Shown here one piece after another: positions 34,937 through 43,343 of a DNA stretch of 64,000 nt. A program made the translations under genes and the position numbers. Every line of letters starts with the position of its first letter. The stretch's first letter is position 1. The stretch lies in contig JAFAGO010000028.1 in the NCBI GenBank assembly GCA_023422635.1, positions 1 to 64,000 on the forward strand, in the 5' to 3' direction. Source of the DNA: Bacteroidota bacterium (GTDB lineage: Bacteria > Bacteroidota > Bacteroidia > Flavobacteriales > Weeksellaceae). The notes beneath the pieces are model-generated. The model had not been told where the DNA came from and searched no databases. It worked only from the letters and a program-made list of their open reading frames with translations.

Positions 34937-35431
34937 TCATAGAAAAAATTCCATTAAAAAATCATCCATTACATAACCGTTCCCAATATCAAAAACGCCT
35001 TCGTCGTAAATGGTAAAACCTTGTGATTCATAGATGTTACGTGCGTTGTTGTTTTTGTTTACGTTTAGAATAATTCGCGTGTCTTTATTCATTTTTGCTT
35101 CTTTCTTAAGAAAATTCAAGCTTGCTTTTCCCAAACCTTTTCCTTGTGCTTCAGATAATAAATACAATCGGTGCAGTTTGGTGGTTTGCTCTTCGTAATG
35201 ATGTTCAAAACCCATAAAGCCGCCAACTGTATTTTTATTCCAGATTAAAACGTAATGGTAATTGGGGTTTTCTTCAATTTGATTTTGTAATTCCTGCGTA
35301 CTGTACATGGTCGAGAGCATGTACTCAATCTGCGCCTGTCCGAGAATTTCTTTATAGGCGCTTTCCCAAGATCTACGCGCAAGTTCTTGTATCAAAGGAA
35401 TATCCTTCAATAAAGCATGTTCTATTTTCAT
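34937..35431 (-). CDS. GNAT-family N-acetyltransferase
   Basis: The 164-residue protein follows the GNAT pattern: an N-terminal helix pair (IQELARRSWESAYKEIL), the central strand HYVLIWNKNTVGGFMGF, the acetyl-CoA pyrophosphate loop LSEAQGKGLGKASLNFL (R/QxxGxG/A), and a final NARNIYESQGFTIYDEGV. The acceptor is unknown. It is 22 bases downstream of dapA and is probably co-transcribed with it. Confidence 0.9.
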   Translation of the reverse strand: MKIEHALLKDIPLIQELARRSWESAYKEILGQAQIEYMLSTMYSTQELQNQIEENPNYHYVLIWNKNTVGGFMGFEHHYEEQTTKLHRLYLLSEAQGKGLGKASLNFLKKEAKMNKDTRIILNVNKNNNARNIYESQGFTIYDEGVFDIGNGYVMDDFLMEFFL

Positions 35432-35453
35432 GTGATGGAGTTAAAAGTGAAGC

Positions 35454-36329
35454 TTATTTCAGCTTCACCATTTCTTCTTTTATTTTCTGTTGAAGTGTTT
35501 CTGAAGCGTTTACCAATGGAAGTCGAAGGTGATTTTGAATAATTCCCAATTCAGTCAAAACGCTTTTAATTCCTACTGGATTTCCTTCTGCAAAGATCAA
35601 ACGGGTAATTTCTACCAATTTATTGTGCAGTTCGTAGGCTTCTTTTACTTTACCATCAAAAGCCAATTGAATCATGGTAGAAAATTCCTTCGGATAGGCT
35701 TGTCCAATCACGGAAATTACACCATCTCCACCAGCTAACGTTACAGGAAGCGCAAATTCGTCATCCCCAGAAACAAGTGAGAAATGTTCTGGTTTTTTGC
35801 GAATGATATCAAAATACTGCAAAATATTTGGAGCAGCTTCTTTAATCATGATTAGATTTGGAAAGTCATTTGCTAATCGCAATGTTGTTGCGGCTTCTAT
35901 ATTTTGTCCCGTACGAGAAGGTACGTTGTAAATAATAATTTGTTTCCCCGTTTCTGCAAGATATTTGTAGTGTTGATAAATTCCTTCTTGGTTGGGTTTG
36001 TTGTAATACGGCGAAACGGAAAGAATGGCCTCGAAAGCAGTAAGGTCGGTTTCTTCAATTTGCTTTCTAACCTCTACCGTATTGTTGCCGCCAATTCCTA
36101 GAACGAGTGGTAATCTTCCGTTATTTTCCTTAACAATATGTTCGGTAACCTTTTTCTTTTCCTCAGTTGAAAGTGTTGCTGCTTCTGCTGTTGTTCCTAG
36201 AACAACTAAATAATTAACGCCGTTTTCAATATTGAAATTTACCAATCGCGATAGCGATGCAAAATCAACGGAAAGATCATCGTTGAAAGGTGTTACCAAT
36301 GCAACACCAACTCCTCTTAAAGTGCTCAT
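35454..36329 (-). CDS. dapA: 4-hydroxy-tetrahydrodipicolinate synthase
   Basis: DapA condenses pyruvate with aspartate semialdehyde, the first committed step of lysine and diaminopimelate synthesis. The 291-residue aldolase-type barrel shows VTPFNDD, the GTTAEAATL substrate loop (T46-T47), SVSPYYNKPNQEG, Y134 in IIYNVPSRT, and the Schiff-base lysine K163 in LIMIKEAAPN. The ATG at 36329 (MSTLRGVGVALVTPF) is used rather than the upstream in-frame start, which adds only an untypical eight-residue tail. Confidence 0.94.
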   Translation of the reverse strand: MSTLRGVGVALVTPFNDDLSVDFASLSRLVNFNIENGVNYLVVLGTTAEAATLSTEEKKKVTEHIVKENNGRLPLVLGIGGNNTVEVRKQIEETDLTAFEAILSVSPYYNKPNQEGIYQHYKYLAETGKQIIIYNVPSRTGQNIEAATTLRLANDFPNLIMIKEAAPNILQYFDIIRKKPEHFSLVSGDDEFALPVTLAGGDGVISVIGQAYPKEFSTMIQLAFDGKVKEAYELHNKLVEITRLIFAEGNPVGIKSVLTELGIIQNHLRLPLVNASETLQQKIKEEMVKLK

Positions 36330-36440
36330 ATTGTTAGAAAATTGTTGCCTCAAATTTATACATTTTAATTTTAGAATTTATCTTAAAAAACAAAGTTTTT
36401 GCGTTCATATATTTATATTTGCAATATTCAGATTATAATT

Positions 36441-37208
36441 ATGAAACCATTATTCCAGATTGGTGTTTTCAGTGTGTTTGCTTTAGTCTCGTGCAAGAGC
36501 GCTTATGATGTAACTTCGGTTCATCCTGAAGAGAATACATACATCACCAATCAACTTAAAGAAGATTCCAATTTAAATGCTCTAATTGCGCCATACAAAG
36601 CGGAATTAGAAGGCAAAATGAATACTCAAATTTCTCATACTAATATTGAACTTAACAAGAAGGGCGACAATAGCAATTTAGGGAATTTACTTGCCGATTA
36701 CACTTTTGAAGGTGCCGACGAATGGTGCGCTAAAAATAATTTTCCACCCATTGATGCTGCGGTAATTAATATTGGAGGAATTAGAAGCATAATCGGTGCT
36801 GGCCCAATTACAACCAAGCAAGTTTACGAGGTAATGCCGTTCGAAAACGAAGTGGTAATTGTAAAAATTAAAGGTAAGGATGTGCAAGGTCTTTTCGATT
36901 ATTATGCGAAAACTCAAAAGAATAATCCTGTTTCTCATTTGGTTATAGAAACGGATCAAGGCGCGATTTCCAAGCAACTTATTAACGGCGAAGCTTTAAA
37001 ACCAGAGCGCGACTATTATATTGCAACATCCGATTATTTGGCTTTGGGTGGAGATAATATGAAGTTTTTTTCGAAAGGTGAAATGATAGAAACAGGCATA
37101 AAAATGCGTGATCTTTTTATGGAAAAGTTTAAATCTCAGCCAGAAGTTTCGGTTCCAGATGATGTTCGACTTATTTTTAAAAACAAAAAATCCGAAATTA
37201 ATGAATAG
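36441..37208 (+). CDS. 5'-nucleotidase C-terminal-domain lipoprotein
   Basis: The 255-residue lipoprotein (lipobox C18, ALVSC) contains only the C-terminal, substrate-specificity domain of UshA-type 5'-nucleotidases: NLLADYTFEGADEW, AVINIGGIRSIIGAGPITTKQVYEVMPFENEVV, and YIATSDYLALGGDNM. The metallophosphoesterase half is encoded by the next gene, overlapping by eight bases. Together they reconstitute a periplasmic nucleotidase; assembly of the two halves is inferred. The ATG at 36441 gives the lipoprotein signal. Confidence 0.88.
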   Translation: MKPLFQIGVFSVFALVSCKSAYDVTSVHPEENTYITNQLKEDSNLNALIAPYKAELEGKMNTQISHTNIELNKKGDNSNLGNLLADYTFEGADEWCAKNNFPPIDAAVINIGGIRSIIGAGPITTKQVYEVMPFENEVVIVKIKGKDVQGLFDYYAKTQKNNPVSHLVIETDQGAISKQLINGEALKPERDYYIATSDYLALGGDNMKFFSKGEMIETGIKMRDLFMEKFKSQPEVSVPDDVRLIFKNKKSEINE

Positions 37209-38148
37209 GAAAGATTTTTTAAAAGCCATCGGTGGTGGAACTTTGGCGCTTTCGCTTACGCCCAATTTTCTTTTTGCAGAACATCATGTGCTTAAAAGTG
37301 ATCGTAAACTCACCATTCTTCATACCAACGATCAACATAGTCGAATTGAACCTTTTGATTCGAGTTATACCAAAAATCCAAATCAAGGCGGTTTTGCGCG
37401 AAGAGCGACTTTAATACAGCAAATTCGAAATGCGGAATCCAATGTTTTGCTTTTGGATTCAGGTGATATTTTCCAAGGTACACCTTACTTTAATTTTTTT
37501 GGAGGCGAACTTGAATTCAAATTAATGTCGATGATGAAGTATGATGCTTCAACAATGGGAAACCACGATTTTGATATTGGTTTGGAGGGCTTTTTGAAAG
37601 CGCTTCCGAATGCTCAATTCCCTTTTATTTGCTCCAATTACGATTTTAAAAATACCATTCTCGATGGTAAAACACAACCCTATAAAATTTTTAATAAAAA
37701 CGGAATCAAAGTTGGTGTTTTTGGCGTAGGGATCGAACTTGACGGATTGGTAGGGAAAAAAAGTTACGGTGAAACCATTTACCATCATCCCGTGGAAGTT
37801 GCGCAACATTATGCAGATTTCTTAAGAAATGATCAAAAATGTGATTTGGTGATTTGTCTTTCGCATATCGGATTTGAATATAAAGATGACCCGGAAAAGA
37901 TCAGCGATACGATACTTGCTCAAAAGACGCATAATATTGATTTAATTTTGGGTGGACATACCCATACCTTTTTAAAAGAACCGATAAATTTCGTCAATAA
38001 GAACGGCAAAAATGTTTTGGTAAACCAAGTTGGTTGGGCTGGTTTGTTGTTGGGAAGAATCGATTTCTATTTTGATCAGAATAAAAATATAAAAAACATT
38101 GCTTGGAATAATCAAGTAATTGATAGCCAAATTAAAGATTTAGTATGA
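37201..38148 (+). CDS. Metallophosphatase (5'-nucleotidase N-terminal domain), exported
   Basis: The 315-residue protein starts with a signal sequence (MNRKDFLKAIGGGTLALSL, resembling a Tat-type leader without the full twin arginine). It holds the calcineurin-like metal motifs LTILHTNDQHSRIEP, LLLDSGDIFQG, MGNHDFDIG, CLSHIGFEYK and LGGHTHTF. This is the catalytic half of a 5'-nucleotidase. It overlaps the upstream gene for the other half and, by four bases, the downstream porZ gene (ATGA), so all three are translationally coupled. Confidence 0.9.
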   Translation: MNRKDFLKAIGGGTLALSLTPNFLFAEHHVLKSDRKLTILHTNDQHSRIEPFDSSYTKNPNQGGFARRATLIQQIRNAESNVLLLDSGDIFQGTPYFNFFGGELEFKLMSMMKYDASTMGNHDFDIGLEGFLKALPNAQFPFICSNYDFKNTILDGKTQPYKIFNKNGIKVGVFGVGIELDGLVGKKSYGETIYHHPVEVAQHYADFLRNDQKCDLVICLSHIGFEYKDDPEKISDTILAQKTHNIDLILGGHTHTFLKEPINFVNKNGKNVLVNQVGWAGLLLGRIDFYFDQNKNIKNIAWNNQVIDSQIKDLV

Positions 38149-40376
38149 GGAAGTTAGCTGCATGTATTATTGTATTTTTAGGTTTCATTTCCGTTTCTGG
38201 TCAGGTTATTTCTTCCAGTAAATGGACAGATCTTTTTTCGTATAACAATGTTATCGCGATTCGTGAAGATAATGGAAAACTAATTGCAGCTACAGAAAAT
38301 GGTCTATTTTATTATACGATAAGTACCGGAGAAATTTCAAAACTTTCTAAAGCAAACGGCTTACACGAAGTTAAAATTTCTGCGTTCGATTACAATCCTG
38401 AAACGCAAACGGGATTGGTGGGTTATGAAAACGGAAGTATGGATGTAATTACTCCGCAAGGAATTGTATATGTTGTTGACATTCCAATTGCAACGGGGTA
38501 TGATGGAGATAAAAAAATTAATCATATTTCGATTAGCGGAAACCAAGCCGCAATTTCAATTTCGTATGGCGTTTCAATTTTTAATTTGGATCGTAAAGAG
38601 TTTGTGGATACTTCTTTTTTTACCACAGGTGCCGGTTATGTTGCTGCGAAAGAATCCGTTATTTTTGATGGGAAAGTTTTTTCTGCAACAGAATCTGGAT
38701 TAAAAATGCATGAAATCGATGTTACTTTTCCCATTTATTCTACTTGGAGTACCGTTGCAAGTGGCGACTTTTCGCAGATCGTCGCTACGGATGTTTTGGC
38801 TTTTTCGGATGCAAACTCAGTTCGGTATGGTGATGGATTGAATTTTACAACGATTGGTGGATTTACCGCAATACAGGATTTGGTTTTAAGCGATGGTAAT
38901 CTTGTTGTTGCAGATCAAACCTCAGTTAAAGTGTATAATAATTCATCATCATTGTTAAAAACACATGATTTTGGTGAACAGCTCAATACAGCGATTGATA
39001 TCGATGGTCAAACCTACGCAGGTACATTGCTTTCAGGAATTAAAAATGAGTCCGATTTTACCTTTAAACCTGATGGTCCTTATAGCAATACCTCTTATAC
39101 AATAGATGTATACCGAAATCAAATTGTTATTTCGTCGGGTGGTAAAGAAGCATACAATGATCCTATTTTCAATAATTTGGGGTATTATCATTTTAACGGG
39201 ACTTCTTGGACGTATCCTAGTTTTTTCTTAACAACGATGAAACTCAACGTGCTTGATGCTGTTATTGATCGAAATAATCCCAACCAAGTTTTCTTTATCA
39301 ATTACACCCCTTTTAACGGTCAGAAAGGATTGTATAGAATGGAAAATGGTGAGTTTAAAAATCGCTATATTTCAGTTGATGCGTATTTAACACGTTTAGG
39401 TGGCTTGGCTTTTGACGAAGATAAAAACCTCTTTGCATCAGTAAGTTCAATACCAGGAAATCCTGAGCAAATTGGGTTTTACTACTATAACTCTGCTTCA
39501 GACTCCTTTGTTTTAAAGAAAGTTATTTCTGCGGGTGGGGTGCAAAAACCTTTTACCAACGAAGGTATTCTGTATATTCCAGCTCCCTATAATGGGAATG
39601 GCGGGATGTTGCTTTATGATTACAACAACACACCTGCCAATTCTTCAGATGATTCTTTTAAATTGCTTAACACCGCAAATGGATTGCCTGCAAACGGTAC
39701 CGTAAGCGGTGATATTGATGAAAATGGTGATTTGTGGATTGGAACTCGTTTAGGACTTCGTGTAATATCAAATCCTCAGTCAGTAATTTCAGAAGATAAT
39801 CCTCAAACACAACCTATTGTAATTGAAGAGAATAATGTAGGTGAAGAACTTTTTAGAGATAATACTATTTTAAAAATTACGCATGATTCTGGGAACCAAA
39901 AGTGGATTTCCGTTGATGGAGGAGGTGTTTTTTATCTGAGCGCTTCGGGCGAGCAAACGTATTTAAATTTTACACGAGCAAATTCGCCAATTCCCAATAA
40001 TTCTGTCACCGATATTAAAGTCGATGATGCTACAGGTAAAGTTTATTTTGTTACTTCTGATGGAGTGGTAATTTACCAAGGAGACGTCGTAAATTCAAGC
40101 GAAAACTTTGGAGACGTTTTGGTGTATCCAAATCCTGTTGTACACGCCAATTATAAAGGAAATGTAAAAATTCGCGGTCTTGCGGAAACCACCAATATTC
40201 GGATAACAGATGCTGCAGGAAATCTTGTGCACCAAGCGGTTGCAAGAGGTGGATTTTACGAGTGGAATCTCGCTAATTTTCGCGGTGTACGAGTGGCTTC
40301 AGGTATTTATTACGTACTTATGACCAATGCAGATGGTACAGATACTGCTACTGCAAAAATTGCTGTGGTAAACTAA
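38145..40376 (+). CDS. porZ: Type IX secretion protein PorZ-like, beta-propeller with sorting domain
   Basis: The 743-residue protein has a signal peptide (to about VSGQ), a two-part beta-propeller region with repeats such as AATENGLFYY, GYENGSMDVIT and LWIGTRLGLRVI, and a C-terminal T9SS type A-like sorting domain with VLVYPNPV and GIYYVLMTNADG. PorZ belongs to the cell-surface attachment complex of the type IX system that processes and anchors cargo. It overlaps the nucleotidase gene at its start and recO by one base at its end, so it sits in a mixed operon about 8 kb from gldKLMN. Confidence 0.85.
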   Translation: MRKLAACIIVFLGFISVSGQVISSSKWTDLFSYNNVIAIREDNGKLIAATENGLFYYTISTGEISKLSKANGLHEVKISAFDYNPETQTGLVGYENGSMDVITPQGIVYVVDIPIATGYDGDKKINHISISGNQAAISISYGVSIFNLDRKEFVDTSFFTTGAGYVAAKESVIFDGKVFSATESGLKMHEIDVTFPIYSTWSTVASGDFSQIVATDVLAFSDANSVRYGDGLNFTTIGGFTAIQDLVLSDGNLVVADQTSVKVYNNSSSLLKTHDFGEQLNTAIDIDGQTYAGTLLSGIKNESDFTFKPDGPYSNTSYTIDVYRNQIVISSGGKEAYNDPIFNNLGYYHFNGTSWTYPSFFLTTMKLNVLDAVIDRNNPNQVFFINYTPFNGQKGLYRMENGEFKNRYISVDAYLTRLGGLAFDEDKNLFASVSSIPGNPEQIGFYYYNSASDSFVLKKVISAGGVQKPFTNEGILYIPAPYNGNGGMLLYDYNNTPANSSDDSFKLLNTANGLPANGTVSGDIDENGDLWIGTRLGLRVISNPQSVISEDNPQTQPIVIEENNVGEELFRDNTILKITHDSGNQKWISVDGGGVFYLSASGEQTYLNFTRANSPIPNNSVTDIKVDDATGKVYFVTSDGVVIYQGDVVNSSENFGDVLVYPNPVVHANYKGNVKIRGLAETTNIRITDAAGNLVHQAVARGGFYEWNLANFRGVRVASGIYYVLMTNADGTDTATAKIAVVN

Positions 40377-41062
40377 TGTTAACTTTTACGTCTTTTCTAC
40401 TTTCTGCCGTGAAATATGGAGACTATGATGCTGTTTTGCGATGTTACACTTTGGAGCACGGATATCAAAGTTTCTTTTTTAAAAATGTATATTCCTCAAA
40501 AAGCAAAAAGAAGGCCTATCTATTTCCTTTAAATGAACTCGAATTTACCGTTCCCGATTTTAAATCTGGAAAAATGCCTAGTATTTCAAAGGTTGAATGG
40601 TTGAATAAAAATATTGATCTCCAAGACCAAAAATTGAATAGTATTCGAATGTTTGGAGCAGAATTTCTGGATCAAGTGTTTCGAAATGAAAATGGAAGCG
40701 AATCCATCTACGCAATTATTTCTAACTTTAATGAACGATTGTGCGATAAAGATTACAACGCGCATCTTCAGTTGGTTTTTGATGTTTTGAAATCAAACGG
40801 TTTACTGCCTTTATATTCGGAGGATAAATTTCTTAATCCAGAAGCAGGAATTTTTCAACAGGAATTATACCATCAAAATTTTGATGAGAGAATTTCAAAC
40901 TTGTGGAAAATATACCTTAAAAATTCTTCTTCCGCTTTACCTAAAACGCTTCGGAAAGAACGTAATCTTTTCCTGGAATCGCTAATGCTGTATTATAAAA
41001 TCCATTTTAACAACTTTCGAATTCCCGATTCTTTAGACATACTAAAACAGGTTTATGAATAA
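40376..41062 (+). CDS. recO: DNA repair protein RecO
   Basis: RecO helps RecR load RecA onto single-stranded DNA in the RecFOR pathway. The 228-residue protein has the N-terminal OB fold (SFLLSAVKYGDYDAVLRCYTLEHGYQSFF, then KAYLFPLNELEF) and the helical C-terminal region. The zinc-binding cysteines of some RecO proteins are absent, which is common in Bacteroidota. Its ATG overlaps the porZ stop. The gene ends inside its terminator hairpin. Confidence 0.9.
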   Translation: MLTFTSFLLSAVKYGDYDAVLRCYTLEHGYQSFFFKNVYSSKSKKKAYLFPLNELEFTVPDFKSGKMPSISKVEWLNKNIDLQDQKLNSIRMFGAEFLDQVFRNENGSESIYAIISNFNERLCDKDYNAHLQLVFDVLKSNGLLPLYSEDKFLNPEAGIFQQELYHQNFDERISNLWKIYLKNSSSALPKTLRKERNLFLESLMLYYKIHFNNFRIPDSLDILKQVYE

Positions 41063-41082
41063 TTCATAAACCTGTTTTTTTT
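41044..41082 (+). terminator. Terminator overlapping the recO stop codon
   Basis: A perfect 17-bp inverted repeat (41044-41060 and 41062-41078, one central base) ends in TTTT. The left arm encodes the last residues of RecO, and the stop lies at the hairpin apex. Confidence 0.85.
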
Positions 41083-41102
41083 ATCGCTAAGAAGTAAAAT
41101 TC

Positions 41103-41828
41103 TTAATCTCTAGCTTCTGTCTTGTACACTTGAAAATTGAAAACAAAACTACGATCATTATATGATATATTTGTGTAGTTGTAATGAGAGTCACGAGCAA
41201 AAGCAGCTCTTGACGGAACAATAATTACACCTTGAAGATTATAATTATCGCCATCAGACATATTAAAAGCTTTGAAATGCTCTAAACCTTCACGCAAACC
41301 TTCAATTTGGTAATAACTTCTTTGTTTCGCTGCATCTGTAGTTGCATCATCTAGAACGGACTGTTTTACATAGTAATATGCAGGATCTACAATAACATTT
41401 CCGCTGGCAATTGTATTTTGAAATGTACTTGCGGAAGTAAATTCAACAGTGCCATCCGTATTTGTAGCGACATACGTTGTTGCATTAACCATCAAATGAA
41501 GAATATCACTTTCTCCGATTGTTGTTCCTGGTTCTGGTTGAGCCCCAGGCCGTACAATATAAATGACACCAGAAGGCAATTTTACGGGTTCTAAGTCGGC
41601 TAATTTTGTGTAGTTATCATCCGAATCATCATCATCGTCAAACGCTTTCAAATTCCCTCTATCGTCAAGATAATACTCCTGTAAAAATTTTTGAGCGGCC
41701 TCGTCATCATAACTGTTTCTCGTGTCTAAAGTCACTGTTTCTTCAGTCGTATCATCATCATCATCTTTGCAGGCATTAAAGGTTACTGCTGCAAGCACCA
41801 TGTACAGAAATATTTTCTTCATTTTCAT
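41103..41828 (-). CDS. FKBP-like lipoprotein with acidic tracts
   Basis: The 241-residue protein has a lipobox at C20 (FNAC) directly followed by an Asp run (KDDDDDTT), with a second Asp-rich run near residues 64-71. The C-terminal half resembles FKBP-type peptidyl-prolyl isomerases (PSGVIYIVRPGAQPEPG; YYQIEGLREGLEHFKAF; LQGVIIVPSRAAFARDSHY), though several active-site aromatics are not obvious. It may assist folding of surface proteins or be an inactive relative. It faces recO across the shared terminator. Confidence 0.75.
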   Translation of the reverse strand: MKMKKIFLYMVLAAVTFNACKDDDDDTTEETVTLDTRNSYDDEAAQKFLQEYYLDDRGNLKAFDDDDDSDDNYTKLADLEPVKLPSGVIYIVRPGAQPEPGTTIGESDILHLMVNATTYVATNTDGTVEFTSASTFQNTIASGNVIVDPAYYYVKQSVLDDATTDAAKQRSYYQIEGLREGLEHFKAFNMSDGDNYNLQGVIIVPSRAAFARDSHYNYTNISYNDRSFVFNFQVYKTEARD

Positions 41829-41874
41829 TTTATCGTTAAATTGCTAAAATATTGGACAAATGTAAAAATAAAAT

Positions 41875-42312
41875 ATGAGAATTGATAAATTTTTATGGAG
41901 TGTACGTTTTTATAAAACCAGAAGCATTGCTGCGGATGAAATTAAGAAAAACAGAGTTTTTATTGGTGAAAACGTAGTAAAGTCCTCCAAAGAAGTAAAA
42001 GTTGGCGACGAAATTAAAATCCGAAGAAACCAAATTGATTATAAAATTAAGGTTTTGGATCTCCCTAAAAGTAGAGTAGGCGCAAAACTCGTCCCCGATT
42101 TTGTGAAAGATATTACCGATCCACAACAATATGAAATTTTGAAGATAAGAAAATCAAGTCAAGACTATTATCGCAATAAAGGAGAAGGTCGTCCCACCAA
42201 AAAAGACAGAAGAAGCATGGATGATTTTATTACCACGACTTCCTCTGATGATGTTATGGATGAAGATGATTGGGATTCTTTCTTTAAATCGTCTGATGAG
42301 GATGATGATTAA
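41875..42312 (+). CDS. S4-domain RNA-binding protein (Hsp15-like)
   Basis: The 145-residue protein starts with an S4 domain (MRIDKFLWSVRFYKTRSIAADEIKKNRVFIGENVVKSSKEVKVGD), the hallmark of heat-shock protein 15, which binds stalled 50S subunits. The C-terminal tail is highly acidic (DEDDWDSFFKSSDEDDD). It starts 46 bases from the divergent lipoprotein gene, and its last 29 bases overlap the convergent aroK gene. Confidence 0.9.
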   Translation: MRIDKFLWSVRFYKTRSIAADEIKKNRVFIGENVVKSSKEVKVGDEIKIRRNQIDYKIKVLDLPKSRVGAKLVPDFVKDITDPQQYEILKIRKSSQDYYRNKGEGRPTKKDRRSMDDFITTTSSDDVMDEDDWDSFFKSSDEDDD

Positions 42313-42817
42313 CCGCCTTTGCAATCTCCTCCGCAATTTCAAGATCGGTTTTTCCATCGGTATCTATTACAATATGCGCTTGGTTATAGAAGGGGTTTCT
42401 TTCAAAAAGATGTTTTGCGATAAATTCGGGCAATTCCGATTCTTGCAATTTTGCAATTAATGGACGTTTATCCTTTTGTTTCATAAGTCGATCAGCGAGA
42501 GTGCCCACGCTTGCACGAAGGAAAACAGATTTTGATTTGTTATTAATGGTTTCAATGTTATTGTAATAAACCGGAGTTCCGCCGCCTAAGCTTAAAATAA
42601 GATCTTCTTCAGATGCAAGAAGATCTTCTAAAATCAGTTTTTCTTCTTTTCTAAAGTAAATTTCCCCCTTTTCTTGAAAAATCTGTGAAATCGGCATATT
42701 GTGCTTGTCGGAAATGGCCTTATCAAGGTCAATTTTTTTTAAATTTAATCGCGTGCTTAATATTTTGGAAATGTGAGATTTACCACTGCCCATGTAGCCG
42801 ATTAGGGATATATGCAT
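42284..42817 (-). CDS. aroK: Shikimate kinase
   Basis: Shikimate kinase phosphorylates shikimate in aromatic amino acid synthesis. The 177-residue P-loop protein shows GYMGSGKS (residues 7-14), the shikimate-binding KIDLDKAIS, YFRKEEKLILEDLL, the LSLGGGTPVY loop, and LADRLMKQKDKRPLIAKL (LID). The ATG at 42817 (MHISLIGYMGSGKS) is preferred over an in-frame start 18 bases upstream. The 3' end overlaps the convergent S4 gene. Confidence 0.94.
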   Translation of the reverse strand: MHISLIGYMGSGKSHISKILSTRLNLKKIDLDKAISDKHNMPISQIFQEKGEIYFRKEEKLILEDLLASEEDLILSLGGGTPVYYNNIETINNKSKSVFLRASVGTLADRLMKQKDKRPLIAKLQESELPEFIAKHLFERNPFYNQAHIVIDTDGKTDLEIAEEIAKAVNHHPHQTI

Positions 42818-42848
42818 TGTTTTTATTTTCAACAAAAGTGCAAAAAAA

Positions 42849-42879
42849 TTTTGAGAATTTAAAAAAAGGCGTATCTTTG
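42849..42879 (+). promoter_or_regulatory. Promoter of the tRNA-Lys/Leu/Lys cluster
   Basis: TTTTG (42849-42853), an 18-base spacer and TATCTTTG (42872-42879) are a near-perfect flavobacterial promoter. It lies 47 bases before the first tRNA and fires away from aroK. Confidence 0.8.
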
Positions 42880-42926
42880 CACCACTCTAAACGGAACAAC
42901 AAACGTTGCTAGTTTAAGAAGTGGCC

Positions 42927-42999
42927 GACCTGGTAGCTCAGCTGGTAGAGCAATACACTTTTAATGTATGGGTCCTGGGTTCGAATCCCAGCCAGGTCA
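42927..42999 (+). tRNA. tRNA-Lys (UUU), copy 1
   Basis: The 73-base cloverleaf has acceptor GACCTGG/CCAGGTC with discriminator A, anticodon stem ATACA/TGTAT with loop CTTTTAA (anticodon TTT at 42960-42962), and T-loop TTCGAAT. CCA is not encoded. It is identical to the copy at 43185. Confidence 0.97.
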
Positions 43000-43012
43000 C
43001 AACAAAAAACAT

Positions 43013-43036
43013 CCGTAATACTTACGGTTTTTTTTT
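43013..43036 (+). terminator. Terminator between tRNA-Lys and tRNA-Leu
   Basis: CCGTAA (43013-43018), loop TAC, TTACGG (43022-43027) and a run of nine T residues form a compact intrinsic terminator. The T-run ends immediately before the first base of tRNA-Leu. Confidence 0.7.
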
Positions 43037-43120
43037 GCCTGTGTGGTGAAATTGGTAGACACGCCATCTTGAGGGGGTGGTATCCTTAAGGATGTGCTGG
43101 TTCGAGTCCAGTCGCAGGCA
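43037..43120 (+). tRNA. tRNA-Leu (GAG)
   Basis: An 84-base class II tRNA with acceptor GCCTGTG/CGCAGGC, discriminator A, anticodon stem CCATC/GGTGG and loop TTGAGGG (anticodon GAG at 43071-43073), a long variable arm (TATCCTTAAGGATG) and a normal T-arm. Confidence 0.96.
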
Positions 43121-43184
43121 CAGCAAAAAAAATAAAAAATTGGTGAAGCGCTGTTTACAGTTATTCATCTTACATATAAAAACC

Positions 43185-43257
43185 GACCTGGTAGCTCAGC
43201 TGGTAGAGCAATACACTTTTAATGTATGGGTCCTGGGTTCGAATCCCAGCCAGGTCA
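43185..43257 (+). tRNA. tRNA-Lys (UUU), copy 2
   Basis: The 73 bases are identical to tRNA-Lys at 42927-42999, including the anticodon TTT. The two copies flank tRNA-Leu. A strong terminator follows at 43305. Confidence 0.97.
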
Positions 43258-43304
43258 CTTTAATATGTAATTTTTTTTCATATTAATATTTTGTGATTTG
43301 GTGT

Positions 43305-43343
43305 TCAGAGGCGTTTCGAAAGAAATGCCTCTGATTTTTTTTA
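43305..43343 (+). terminator. Terminator of the tRNA cluster
   Basis: TCAGAGGCGTTTC (43305-43317), a GAAA tetraloop and GAAATGCCTCTGA (43322-43334) form a 13-bp stem with one G-T pair, followed by nine T residues. It touches the stop codon of panC on the other strand. Confidence 0.9.
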
